Origin: a virus
Length of the DNA: 23,189 bases
Strand: one strand, 5' to 3'
Virus record (IMG/VR): IMGVR_UViG_3300025141_012803
Span: 1-23,189 of that record
Part shown: positions 6,946 to 13,807 of the stretch, in pieces
Layout: the number at the start of each line of letters is the position of its first letter
How positions within the stretch are numbered: position 1 is the first letter of the stretch
Program-made: the position numbers and the translations under genes
Notes under the pieces: generated by a model
Told to the model about the DNA's origin: nothing
Seen by the model: only the letters and a program-made list of their open reading frames with translations
Databases searched by the model: none

Positions 6946-9900
6946 ATGTCTGAACGGATTACAAGCAAGATCCCTTTCGTGGGACTTCACGCTCACTCTG
7001 GGCTCTCCCCTTTTGATGGACTGGGTATGCCTGGCGAACATATGGACTTCGCCTATGAGAACGGGATGAACGCCCACGCTCTTACCGACCACGGGCATAT
7101 GAATGGACTCTCCTTTCAGGTGGAGCACCTAAAGAAGATGAGGGAGTCTGGCAAAGACTTCAAGGCTATTTACGGCTGTGAATCTTATTTCCTCAAGTCT
7201 CATCGCAAGTGGCGCACGATGTACGAAGAGCACAAGGCCAATGCTAAGCGGCAAAAGAAAGAAGAATATGGGATGGTCGTTGAGGACGAGAACCGCGGCA
7301 AGAAGCGGAACCCCCTTAACAAGCGTCATCATCTTGTCATGGTTGCTCAGAATCAAACAGGGCTAAACAATCTATTCCAACTAGTCTCAGATAGCTATCA
7401 GCCTGAGAACTTCTATCGATATCCTCGCATGGACTTTGAGATGCTAGACAAATATAATGAAGGCTTGATTATTTCAAGCGCATGTATGTCTGGCCCCCTC
7501 TTTGAAGATTTCTGGAGGAACAGAGATAAGAGCCCCGATCATGTTGTTGAGGCAATGAAGAATACTATTGCTCAGTTTAAAGAAATCTTTGGCGATCGTT
7601 TCTACGGCGAGGTTCAGTGGAACAATATCCTAGACCAACATCATGGGAATAACTTTATCATCCAGGCTTGTATGGAAATGGGAGTGGAGGTCATCAGTAC
7701 TGCCGACAGTCACTACCCACGTCCAGAGCTATGGAAAGACAGAGAGATGTACAGGCGCATTGGCTGGGGTGGTAAAGTCCCAGAGTGGGCAGAGGGAGGT
7801 AATGGATTACCAAGTTCCGTAGAAGAAGTTGGGATGGAACTCTACCCAAAAAACGGCGACCAAATGTGGGAAGCCTACAAGAACTATTCCTCACTGTTCA
7901 ACATTGAATATGATGACACATTCATCCGTGACAGCATTGAGCGCACCCATCACATCGCTTACGACCGAGTAGAAGACTTCCTCCCCGCCAGCGAAGTACG
8001 CCTTCCCGAGTTTGTGGTGCCCAAGGGCAAGACACCCATCCAGGCTCTGGCCCAAGACGCTTTGGCGGGCATGAAACAAAAGAAGATCACAGACCCTGAG
8101 TATGTGGATCGCCTTAGGTATGAACTGGGTATCATCAAAGACCGAGGTTTTGCCCAGTACTTTCTGACGATGAAAGCCATCAGTGATAAAGCCCAAGAGG
8201 AAATGTTGGTAGGACTTGGACGAGGTTCAGCCGCCGGCTCCCTCCTGTCTTATGTTCTAGACATTACTCAGATCGACCCAATTAAATACGAGCTACAGTT
8301 TGAGAGGTTCTTGACCAAGGGCGGCAAAGGCTATCCGGACATTGACTTTGATGTTGAGGAGCCAATGGTTTTAAAGGAGCAACTAGCAGAAGACTGGGGG
8401 AAGACGACAGTCGTCCCTATCAGCAACTTCAACACGCTCCAACTCCGCTCTCTCATCAAAGACATAGGCAAGTTCTATAACGTACCGTTCATGGAAGTCA
8501 ATAAGGTCACGGGCGTCATGATGAGCGAAGCCACACCCCTAGCCAAGAAAGCGCACGGCCAAATCGCTGGCGTCTACACCCCAACATTTACGGAGGTAAA
8601 AGAATACAGTGAAACTCTTCAGCAATTCTTCCAGAAGTATCCTCATATTGAGACTCACGTTGATAATCTGTTCGGCAATATGCGGAGCATATCACGACAC
8701 GCTGGCGGCGTGGTTGTAGCTGAGAACCTTGACCGGCACATGCCGCTCATCAACTCTGGCGGAGTCATCCAGACTCCGTGGAGCGAGGGACAAAACGTTC
8801 GCCACCTTGAACCGCTGGGCTTCATTAAGTTTGACCTGCTTGGCTTGTCAACTCTCCGTATGATTTCGGGAGCAATCCGACATATATTAAAACGACACGA
8901 AGGAGTTGAAGATCCGACATTTGAGCAGGTCAGAGATTATTATAATACTCGTCTCCATCCCGACGCAATTGATTTTGATAACCAAGAAGTCTGGCGAGAG
9001 GTTTTCCACAAAGGTAAGTGGGCAGGCATCTTCCAGATGACTAACGGCGGAGCACAACGGTTCTGCCAAGAAGCTCAGCCAACCTCGCTTCTGGACTTCG
9101 CAGCAGTCACGGCTATCTTCCGCCCTGGGCCACTTAGCGCCAAGGCTCACAGTCTGTATGTCGCGAACAAAACAAATCCAGAGCAAGTCACGTATGAGCA
9201 CCCAATCATCAAAGAAGTGCTCGGAGAAACGCACGGCTTGTTGGTTTTCCAAGAACAGCTAGCAATGCTAGCGCACAAGCTCGGCAAGGACATTTCTCTC
9301 GATGAGGGCAATCTCCTCCGCAAAGTTCTAACGAAAAAAGGAACGGGCAAAGATAAAGTAAAGGACAATATCTATAAGAAGTTTGTTGCAGGCTGTGCAG
9401 AACACGGACTCTCCAAAGCCGTCGCCGACAAGCAGTGGGCAAACATGGAGTTCTTCTCAGGCTATGGCTTCAACTTATCGCACGCCGTATCTTATGGGGC
9501 GGTGTCCTTCCAATGCGCTTGGCTGAGTTACTACTATCCAGTTGAGTGGATGGCTGCGTTCTTGGACAAGGAACCAGAGGATAAGAAGGCCGGCGCTATC
9601 AACACCGCCAAAGCCTTTGGGTTTGAGATTGAGCCCCCGAGCATTAATAAATCAGGACGAGTCTGGGAAATTGATGACGACGGCAAAACATTAATTCAAC
9701 CGCTTGCCGGTATCAAAGGTCTAGGTGACAGCGCCCTTGATCAGATTATTAATAACCGACCATTCGGCACAATTGAAGAGTTTCTGTTCAATGAAAACAT
9801 CACATACTCCAAACTCAACAAGAAGGCTCTAGATGTTCTAGTCAGAAGTAAAGCCCTCGACGAGTTGATGGACGATAGGTTCACAGGCCTGCGCCACTTC

Positions 9901-10356
9901 TGGTCAGCGGTAGCAGTTGACCGCCCCCGCAAGGAGAAAAACCTTGAGGACAACATTGCACTCTACGCTCCCGAAGGAGACTTCACGGACGAAGAGAAGT
10001 TAGAACACTTCGCCTCTCTCACCGGCATCTTTCCTATCCACGAGATTATGCCACAAGAGATTCAGGACAATCTAATGGGACGAGGCTGCCCACCCATCAG
10101 CGAGTACGACCCTGACCTCCAATTGGTCTGGTTCATTCCGAGGGAAGTAAAAATAAAGAAGACAAAGAACGGCAAAGAATACTGGGTAATCTCCACAACT
10201 GACAGCAACGCCTTTGATGCGAACATCCGCTGCTGGGGTGTCAGAGATGACGATAAGATTTCTCTTAACAAAGTATACATTGCTAACTTAGAATATAACG
10301 AGAAGTGGGGATTCAGCACCCGCTCTCTTAGAAGAACGTTTAGGAGACTGACATGA
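6946..10356 (+). CDS. dnaE: DNA polymerase III alpha subunit, C-family, with PHP domain
   Basis: Replicative DNA polymerase of 1136 aa, close to bacterial DnaE length. The N-terminal PHP domain shows HAH (His15, His17), TDHG (Asp48, His49), GCE (Glu79), HH (128-129), SSAC (Cys180) and ADSHY (Asp254, His256), so the usual metal ligands seem present and a PHP exonuclease is possible. The polymerase core has GRGS (425-428) and PDIDFD with catalytic Asp465 and Asp467; the third Asp is in KFDLLGL (Asp630). A helix-hairpin-helix segment (LAGIKGLGDSALDQI) follows near 925-940 and an OB-like region lies at the C-terminus. AGAAAGG precedes ATG 6946. The in-frame ATG at 6916 is rejected because it sits inside the promoter -10 box. 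dUTPase follows in an ATGA overlap. The family is certain; whether the PHP domain proofreads is inference. Confidence 0.95.
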   Translation: MSERITSKIPFVGLHAHSGLSPFDGLGMPGEHMDFAYENGMNAHALTDHGHMNGLSFQVEHLKKMRESGKDFKAIYGCESYFLKSHRKWRTMYEEHKANAKRQKKEEYGMVVEDENRGKKRNPLNKRHHLVMVAQNQTGLNNLFQLVSDSYQPENFYRYPRMDFEMLDKYNEGLIISSACMSGPLFEDFWRNRDKSPDHVVEAMKNTIAQFKEIFGDRFYGEVQWNNILDQHHGNNFIIQACMEMGVEVISTADSHYPRPELWKDREMYRRIGWGGKVPEWAEGGNGLPSSVEEVGMELYPKNGDQMWEAYKNYSSLFNIEYDDTFIRDSIERTHHIAYDRVEDFLPASEVRLPEFVVPKGKTPIQALAQDALAGMKQKKITDPEYVDRLRYELGIIKDRGFAQYFLTMKAISDKAQEEMLVGLGRGSAAGSLLSYVLDITQIDPIKYELQFERFLTKGGKGYPDIDFDVEEPMVLKEQLAEDWGKTTVVPISNFNTLQLRSLIKDIGKFYNVPFMEVNKVTGVMMSEATPLAKKAHGQIAGVYTPTFTEVKEYSETLQQFFQKYPHIETHVDNLFGNMRSISRHAGGVVVAENLDRHMPLINSGGVIQTPWSEGQNVRHLEPLGFIKFDLLGLSTLRMISGAIRHILKRHEGVEDPTFEQVRDYYNTRLHPDAIDFDNQEVWREVFHKGKWAGIFQMTNGGAQRFCQEAQPTSLLDFAAVTAIFRPGPLSAKAHSLYVANKTNPEQVTYEHPIIKEVLGETHGLLVFQEQLAMLAHKLGKDISLDEGNLLRKVLTKKGTGKDKVKDNIYKKFVAGCAEHGLSKAVADKQWANMEFFSGYGFNLSHAVSYGAVSFQCAWLSYYYPVEWMAAFLDKEPEDKKAGAINTAKAFGFEIEPPSINKSGRVWEIDDDGKTLIQPLAGIKGLGDSALDQIINNRPFGTIEEFLFNENITYSKLNKKALDVLVRSKALDELMDDRFTGLRHFWSAVAVDRPRKEKNLEDNIALYAPEGDFTDEEKLEHFASLTGIFPIHEIMPQEIQDNLMGRGCPPISEYDPDLQLVWFIPREVKIKKTKNGKEYWVISTTDSNAFDANIRCWGVRDDDKISLNKVYIANLEYNEKWGFSTRSLRRTFRRLT

Positions 10357-10796
10357 TCGTAAAATTTGTTAAGACAAGGACAACAGCTAAAACACCAGTT
10401 CGGGCATACGACACGGATGCGGGAATGGATTTTTTCTATTGCGGAGACGACAGAATGAGAATTGATCTCGGTGATTCTGCTCTTATTCCGACAGGCATCA
10501 AGATGGAGGTTCCGCTTGGGTACATGCTAGAGATGAAGAACAAGTCAGGCATTGCCAGCAAGCGTAGCCTACATGTCGGAGCGTGTGTTGTCGATAGAGG
10601 ATACAGCGGAGAAATTTTTGTAAACCTTCACAATGTAGGCCTAAAATCTCAATACATTGAGCCAGGAGAGAAAATTGCTCAGGGCGTCTTTGTTCGGATT
10701 GCTGATAATGTAACCTTGCAGGAGTCAGACTCCATCTATGATAACCAGTCTACTGCTCGCGGGCACGGGGCCTTGGGATCCACGGGGAACAGATAA
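10353..10796 (+). CDS. dut: dUTP diphosphatase (trimeric type)
   Basis: Hydrolyses dUTP to dUMP and pyrophosphate, keeping uracil out of DNA and giving dUMP for thymidylate synthesis. All five motifs of the trimeric family are in order within 147 aa: I DAGMDF (22-27), II NKSGIASKRSL (63-73), III VVDRGYSGEI (79-88, with catalytic Asp81 and base-stacking Tyr84), IV GEKIAQGV (105-112) and V ARGHGALGSTG (135-145), a variant of the RGxGGFGSTG P-loop-like tail. It is coupled to the polymerase gene by an ATGA overlap, placing nucleotide sanitation with the polymerase in one transcript. Confidence 0.95.
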   Translation: MIVKFVKTRTTAKTPVRAYDTDAGMDFFYCGDDRMRIDLGDSALIPTGIKMEVPLGYMLEMKNKSGIASKRSLHVGACVVDRGYSGEIFVNLHNVGLKSQYIEPGEKIAQGVFVRIADNVTLQESDSIYDNQSTARGHGALGSTGNR

Positions 10797-10965
10797 GCCC
10801 ACCTCAGTCATCAGATTCGGGACCTCCCGATTTGCTAGACTGGTTAACAGAATACGTCAAATGACCCATCTCCTAACATATATATTATATGTGAGTATGG
10901 CAGAGACTGTACAGAAAGGTACCCTAGTGGATCCTATGCAGACTGACGAGAGGCTTTTATATTTG

Positions 10966-10985
10966 AGCTAAACGATTAGTTTTTT
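10966..10985 (+). terminator. Weak terminator-like hairpin after dut
   Basis: CTAA (10968-10971) pairs with TTAG (10976-10979), extended by a G-U and an A-T pair, with loop ACGA and then a T run (10980-10985). The stem is short and AT-rich, so termination would be inefficient. It lies directly before a promoter, which supports the reading. Confidence 0.35.
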
Positions 10986-10986
10986 C

Positions 10987-11017
10987 TTGACTTCTGCCAA
11001 AGGAGTGCTACTATTAT
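10987..11017 (+). promoter_or_regulatory. Promoter with flanking inverted repeat
   Basis: TTGACT (10987-10992) pairs with TATTAT (11012-11017) at 19 bp, or with TACTAT (11009-11014) at 16 bp, the spacing of the other promoters in this region. TCTGCCA (10993-10999) and TGGCAGA (11017-11023) form a perfect 7-bp inverted repeat touching the two boxes, which could be an operator. The ATG at 11016 overlaps the -10 region, so translation should start at 11034. Confidence 0.6.
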
Positions 11018-11033
11018 GGCAGAGGAGAACACC

Positions 11034-11279
11034 ATGTCCGAAGCACTACGTCGTCTTGCTATTTTAGAGACCACACCTATCCGCACAATTGCAGAGCTTG
11101 AGGACTGGCGCAAGTTGCGCAAATGGGTTATAGAGAACAACCTATTAGAGGAATATGCAGAACAACACTATTTTGTATGCCGCCGGGAAATAACTAAAAT
11201 CCAATATGCCCCGAAAAATTCTTCTTCCCTATTTTCCAGATTTTGGACTTTCCTCAAAAAGGCGGGAACAAAGAAATAA
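11034..11279 (+). CDS. Small helical protein, unknown function
   Basis: An 81-aa protein without a recognisable family. It is predicted mostly helical (MSEALRRLAILETTP, IAELEDWRKLRKWVIENNLLEEYAEQ) with a basic, aromatic C-terminus (LFSRFWTFLKKAGTKK). It does not share the pattern of the small genes that follow. The start at ATG 11034 follows AGGAGA at 11022-11027. The upstream in-frame ATG at 11016 lies in the promoter -10 region and is rejected. The gene has its own promoter and is followed by another, so it appears to be a one-gene unit at the left edge of the small-gene array. Confidence 0.75.
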   Translation: MSEALRRLAILETTPIRTIAELEDWRKLRKWVIENNLLEEYAEQHYFVCRREITKIQYAPKNSSSLFSRFWTFLKKAGTKK

Positions 11280-11282
11280 AAC

Positions 11283-11310
11283 TTGACTTACTCTAATACA
11301 GTGCTATTAT
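11283..11310 (+). promoter_or_regulatory. Promoter for the first half of the small-gene array
   Basis: TTGACT (11283-11288) and TATTAT (11305-11310) with a 16-bp spacer, 19 bp before the ATG at 11329. The same boxes and spacing recur at 12495. Confidence 0.72.
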
Positions 11311-11328
11311 ACTAGTAAGGAAAGATCA

Positions 11329-11559
11329 ATGACAATGAGCAAGAAAAACGCATGGCGACACGACCTAAAGCCCGGCGACCTCGTGATGATGAAGCACGGC
11401 GGAATGGCTGTGATTACCAAGATCCGCCGCCACGATGATATGTGGTTTGGAGAGGACGAACCCTCTCCTCCCCAGATTGAGATGATTTATTGCGACGACG
11501 GCGAGCACGGAAGTTGTAGCTCCTGGCGTATAGAGAGGATGCTCAGTGAAACCCGGTGA
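11329..11559 (+). CDS. Array gene 1: small SH3-like protein
   Basis: A 76-aa member of the tandem small-protein family that fills 11329-14704. The family start LKPGDLV lies at 13-19, after a basic 12-residue extension not seen in most siblings. The next strand is GGMAVITKIRR, then an acidic loop (FGEDEPSPPQ), IEMIYCDDGEHG and a final RIERMLSETR. The strand pattern suggests a five-strand SH3-like barrel, but this is inference. AAGGAAAG precedes the ATG. The last four codons and stop overlap the GTG start of the next gene by 14 nt, so the C-terminal SETR is written by the neighbour's start region. Confidence 0.75.
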   Translation: MTMSKKNAWRHDLKPGDLVMMKHGGMAVITKIRRHDDMWFGEDEPSPPQIEMIYCDDGEHGSCSSWRIERMLSETR

Positions 11560-11719
11560 CTTAGTAAAACGAAAAGAAGGATACATGGGTCACAAAATGT
11601 GTGGTCTTGGTCTTGTATTACTCGTCGAAGGAAGATGTGCAAAGGTAAAATGGCAAGGCGATTACGGAACTTTTATGCAGATGGCACAAACCCTGGAGGT
11701 CGTCAGTGAAGCCGGGTGA
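11546..11719 (+). CDS. Array gene 2: small SH3-like protein, GTG start
   Basis: A 57-aa protein, one of the shortest and cleanest family members: MKPGDLVKRK (1-10), GLGLVLLVEG (20-29), CAKVKWQGDYG (31-41) and LEVVSEAG (50-57). The GTG start is supported by GAGAGGA upstream, by the exact match of its first seven residues to the other copies, and by the same 14-nt overlap seen at four other junctions. With an ATG-only rule this gene would be missed. It ends at a TGA formed inside the Gly-Asp codons of gene 3. Confidence 0.75.
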   Translation: MKPGDLVKRKEGYMGHKMCGLGLVLLVEGRCAKVKWQGDYGTFMQMAQTLEVVSEAG

Positions 11720-11897
11720 TTTGGTAAAGCAAGCCCCAAACATTTTTGCCGCCCGAGATGTTGGCGGAAAAAAGATGTTGGTTCTCAAAGTTATGGACGG
11801 TGGTCCTAACCGTGGGGAAACAGTTTTGACTTTGCTGGAAGGCAAAGAAAGAATTTGGCACTACGGGGAATTGGAGTTGTGGCGTGAAACTCGGTGA
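11706..11897 (+). CDS. Array gene 3: small SH3-like protein, GTG start
   Basis: A 63-aa family member with MKPGDLVKQA (1-10), KKMLVLKVMDGG (22-33), ETVLTLLEGKERIWHYG and LELWRETR at the end. A GGAGG site encoded in the tail of gene 2 precedes the GTG. The middle strand is extended with a Gly/Asn/Arg loop (GGPNRGE). The final WRETR again comes from the overlapping start of gene 4. Confidence 0.78.
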   Translation: MKPGDLVKQAPNIFAARDVGGKKMLVLKVMDGGPNRGETVLTLLEGKERIWHYGELELWRETR

Positions 11898-12075
11898 CTT
11901 GGTTAAGACGGCTGAAGGCTACTCTTACCAGATATTCTACGGGATAATTATTGCTCTTGAATCTTCAGAAGAAGAAGACTACACTAAACTACTTTTGACC
12001 GAAAAAACATCACTGGGCAAACAAACTCACTGGTTTCGGAATAAGTATTTGGAGGTGATAAGTGAAGCCCGGTGA
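11884..12075 (+). CDS. Array gene 4: small SH3-like protein, GTG start
   Basis: A 63-aa member: MKLGDLVKTA (1-10), FYGIIIALES (18-27), an acidic EEED turn, TKLLLTEK, and LEVISEAR at the end. GGAG lies ahead of the GTG, within gene 3. Pro3 of the family start is replaced by Leu. The 14-nt overlap with gene 3 is the same as at the neighbouring junctions. Confidence 0.78.
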   Translation: MKLGDLVKTAEGYSYQIFYGIIIALESSEEEDYTKLLLTEKTSLGKQTHWFRNKYLEVISEAR

Positions 12076-12274
12076 TTTGGTAGAGCCTGACTGGAGCTTT
12101 CGGGAATCCGTAGCCAAAGGCAACAGACGCCAGCTTGGGCTGGTGCTTTCCTATCCAGAAGCAAAGCATCTTCCAGCCCGCGGCGCTATCTGTGTAAAGG
12201 TTAATTGGCTGGGATATGAACTGGAGGAATATTATTCTGTCCAGCACCTAGCACTTGTTTCAGAGGGCAAATGA
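12062..12274 (+). CDS. Array gene 5: small SH3-like protein, GTG start
   Basis: A 70-aa member: MKPGDLVEPD (1-10), RRQLGLVLSYPEAK (22-35), ICVKVNWLGYE (43-53) and LALVSEGK at the end. The GTG is preceded by a near-perfect GGAGGTGAT ribosome site contained in the last codons of gene 4. Here the array changes junction type: gene 6 starts in a 4-nt ATGA overlap instead of the 14-nt GTG overlap. Confidence 0.8.
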   Translation: MKPGDLVEPDWSFRESVAKGNRRQLGLVLSYPEAKHLPARGAICVKVNWLGYELEEYYSVQHLALVSEGK

Positions 12275-12498
12275 CCAAATTTTATTTTCGGTACGATCTC
12301 GGCGACCTTGTAGATTTCAAGGCTAGCCGAGTAACAGAAGAATATATTGACGAGACGATGCTCACAGGTATTATTATTGAGCAACGTTATGTCTTCACTG
12401 CCGACAATAAGTTCAAAGTGCGAACACCCGACGGAGACTATTGGGTAAGGTGTGACCACCTAAAACTTATTTCTTCGGGCACCAAAAATAAAACTTGA
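12271..12498 (+). CDS. Array gene 6: small SH3-like protein
   Basis: A 75-aa member with an eight-residue aromatic extension (MTKFYFRY) before DLGDLVDFK (9-17). Then come LTGIIIEQRY, NKFKVRTPDGDYWVRC and HLKLISSG, with a basic KNKT tail. GAGGG precedes the ATG, which overlaps the previous stop as ATGA. Its own stop codon lies inside the TTGACT box of the next promoter, so gene 6 is the last of the first block. Confidence 0.77.
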   Translation: MTKFYFRYDLGDLVDFKASRVTEEYIDETMLTGIIIEQRYVFTADNKFKVRTPDGDYWVRCDHLKLISSGTKNKT

Positions 12499-12522
12499 CT
12501 TCTAATCTAATGATGGTATTAT
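12495..12522 (+). promoter_or_regulatory. Promoter for the second half of the small-gene array
   Basis: TTGACT (12495-12500) and TATTAT (12517-12522) with a 16-bp spacer. The sequence around it (AAACTTGACTT) repeats that of the promoter at 11283. The GTG at 12524, in frame with the next gene, is too close to the -10 box to be used. Confidence 0.72.
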
Positions 12523-12544
12523 AGTGTCAGAAGAGGAGAGAGTT

Positions 12545-12721
12545 ATGAAAGTTGGAGATCTTGTTCGGACTACACGCCGTGACCTTGATGGACTAGTTGG
12601 TCTAGTCCAGGAGGTTCTTGATGGCGGTAATACTATTGTAGTGGAGTGGTTGCCCGAGGCAACGCCGCTCCTTCCAATGATTGAGAAAATGCCCAAATAC
12701 TCCGTTGAATTGGTAAAATAA
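12545..12721 (+). CDS. Array gene 7: small SH3-like protein
   Basis: A 58-aa member close to the family core: MKVGDLVRTTRR (1-12), LVGLVQEVLDGG (17-28), NTIVVEWLPE (29-38) and YSVELVK at the end. AGAGGAGAG sits just before ATG 12545. The in-frame GTG at 12524 is rejected because it is next to the promoter. This gene opens the second transcription block, and gene 8 begins one base after its stop. Confidence 0.8.
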   Translation: MKVGDLVRTTRRDLDGLVGLVQEVLDGGNTIVVEWLPEATPLLPMIEKMPKYSVELVK

Positions 12722-12722
12722 G

Positions 12723-12959
12723 ATGATCCAAGAGATTCAAAACCGCTGCCGTATTCGTCCGGGTATGCTGGTAATGGTAAACCCAAGAGAAGGAATGGCA
12801 GACATCCCAGCCAGAGCCTTGGTCCATCGCCTATCCCCCGGTTGTGATTTCACTACCGACTATGAAGGCGCTGAAGAGCATATCTTTTATATTTGCCAGC
12901 CCTTGGACGGCACTCCTGAGTTTTGTGATTATGTTTGTAACATGCAGCAAATATCATGA
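12723..12959 (+). CDS. Array gene 8: divergent small SH3-like protein
   Basis: A 78-aa, more divergent member. The family start appears as IRPGMLVMVNPREG (11-24) after a ten-residue extension, then IPARALVHRLSPG (28-40). The rest is acidic and Cys-bearing (DFTTDYEGAEEH, FYICQPLDGTPEFCDYVCNMQQIS), with four cysteines in all. It resembles proteins with a loop inserted in the barrel. There is one base between the stop of gene 7 and this ATG. Gene 9 starts in an ATGA overlap. Confidence 0.72.
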   Translation: MIQEIQNRCRIRPGMLVMVNPREGMADIPARALVHRLSPGCDFTTDYEGAEEHIFYICQPLDGTPEFCDYVCNMQQIS

Positions 12960-13216
12960 AAGTCGGACAGATTGTTAAAGTGAACTCGTCGGGACTAATG
13001 TCTTTTCCTCCTGGCATCCGTGCTAAATTAGAGGGCCAGATTGGGCTGGTGATGAAAGAGAAATATGACTTGGCTCACAAGCTGGACCAGGCAAAGCTCC
13101 CTGATCGAGTTAAGGTTTATCCAGCCCTTGTAAAGTTTGATGCTCTTATGGACTTAAACTTTATGGACGACGGTCAGATTATGCTTTTCTCAGATCAAGC
13201 AGAGGTGCTCTCATGA
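12956..13216 (+). CDS. Array gene 9: small SH3-like protein with a long loop
   Basis: The longest array member at 86 aa. It has MKVGQIVKVNSSG (1-13), EGQIGLVMKEKY (26-37), a basic helical insertion (DLAHKLDQAKLPDRVKV), a PALVKFDALMDLNF strand region and AEVLS at the end. The family Asp5 is Gln here. Both flanking junctions are ATGA overlaps. The SD for gene 10 (GAGGTG) lies in the codons for the final EVLS. Confidence 0.76.
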   Translation: MKVGQIVKVNSSGLMSFPPGIRAKLEGQIGLVMKEKYDLAHKLDQAKLPDRVKVYPALVKFDALMDLNFMDDGQIMLFSDQAEVLS

Positions 13217-13410
13217 AAGTCGGCAACCTCGTAAGACGCAAGCCCAATCGCATTACCAATCAGCCTGGGGGCGCTTTGGGACTGGTAACGGAGATAGGAC
13301 CCGACCCCGCAGACCCAATCATCAGAGTAACTCTCATGGATACCACGCACGAACCACGGTTTCACGCAGAGCATTGGCGATCAGCCAGGCATTTTGAGGT
13401 AGTATCATGA
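13213..13410 (+). CDS. Array gene 10: small SH3-like protein
   Basis: A 65-aa member: MKVGNLVRRKPNR (1-13), GALGLVTEIGPDP (20-32), PIIRVTLMDTTHE (35-47) and HFEVVS at the end. A His/Arg-rich segment (EPRFHAEHWRSARH) precedes the last strand. The start overlaps gene 9 as ATGA and is preceded by GAGGTG. Gene 11 again starts in ATGA. Confidence 0.78.
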   Translation: MKVGNLVRRKPNRITNQPGGALGLVTEIGPDPADPIIRVTLMDTTHEPRFHAEHWRSARHFEVVS

Positions 13411-13610
13411 AGTGCGGCGACCTAGTAAGAATTAGAAAGTCAGCGATTGACCACTTGTCCACCTTGTGGTTCATTGAGTTGGCGGACAACAAGACGCCCT
13501 TGGTGCTGATTGAGAAGCTGGATAGTCTCCACCCAGGTTGGTTTGTACTCAAGCCTGATGGCTCAAACTTCTTTATCCTTGAAGAAAATCTAACGAAAAG
13601 AATGTGGTAA
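13407..13610 (+). CDS. Array gene 11: small SH3-like protein
   Basis: A 67-aa member: MKCGDLVRIRKSA (1-13), TLWFIELADNKTPLVLIEKL (19-38), GWFVLKPDGSNFFIL (44-58) and ENLTKRMW at the end. The usual GLV strand is replaced by FIEL, so it is recognised mainly by its first ten residues and its position. GAGGTA precedes the ATG. The stop TAA shares its last base with the ATG of gene 12 (TAATG). Confidence 0.74.
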   Translation: MKCGDLVRIRKSAIDHLSTLWFIELADNKTPLVLIEKLDSLHPGWFVLKPDGSNFFILEENLTKRMW

Positions 13611-13807
13611 TGAACCCCGAATACAAAAGCTATAAAATTGGCGAACTGGTTGGCGTGGCTAGCGCAAACACTCTCGGTCTCATCACTCGCTCAAATTATT
13701 GGGCTCTTGATGAATATCTCGGCGGTGAGACTGAGTTCGTTGATGTGATGTGGGGCGCACACGAATCAAAACAATATCCCGTGCAATATCTGGTGAGAGT
13801 AAAATGA
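13610..13807 (+). CDS. Array gene 12: small SH3-like protein
   Basis: A 65-aa member: a seven-residue extension (MNPEYKS), YKIGELVGVA (8-17), NTLGLITRSNYW (20-31), EFVDVMWGAHE (41-51) and QYLVRVK at the end. I start it at ATG 13610 in a TAATG junction. An in-frame GTG two codons earlier is possible. The SD is weak, so translation may depend on coupling to gene 11. Confidence 0.75.
   Translation: MNPEYKSYKIGELVGVASANTLGLITRSNYWALDEYLGGETEFVDVMWGAHESKQYPVQYLVRVK

Larger units (their letters stand above)
10797..11033 (+). other. Intergenic region after dut
   Basis: This 237-bp stretch holds no gene I can support. It contains a short hairpin TCGGG-ACCT-CCCGA (10817-10830) followed by TTT, an AT palindrome ACATATA-TAT-TATATGT (10876-10892), a weak terminator-like stem before a T run (10966-10985) and the promoter at 10987. 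ATGGCAGAG occurs twice (10897-10905 and 11016-11024), each time just after an AT-rich -10-like block. The first copy opens a 24-codon frame with no convincing SD, which may be the remnant of a duplicated gene start. Confidence 0.5.

Noticed and set aside
10738-10971. 77-codon + strand frame overlapping the end of dut
   Set aside because: It begins inside dut in another frame, has no ribosome site, and reads unlike a protein; the possible 24-codon start at 10897 is also unsupported.
10797-11033. Possible tRNA or small RNA gene in the intergenic region
   Set aside because: The hairpins present are short and there is no cloverleaf, T-loop sequence or CCA end.
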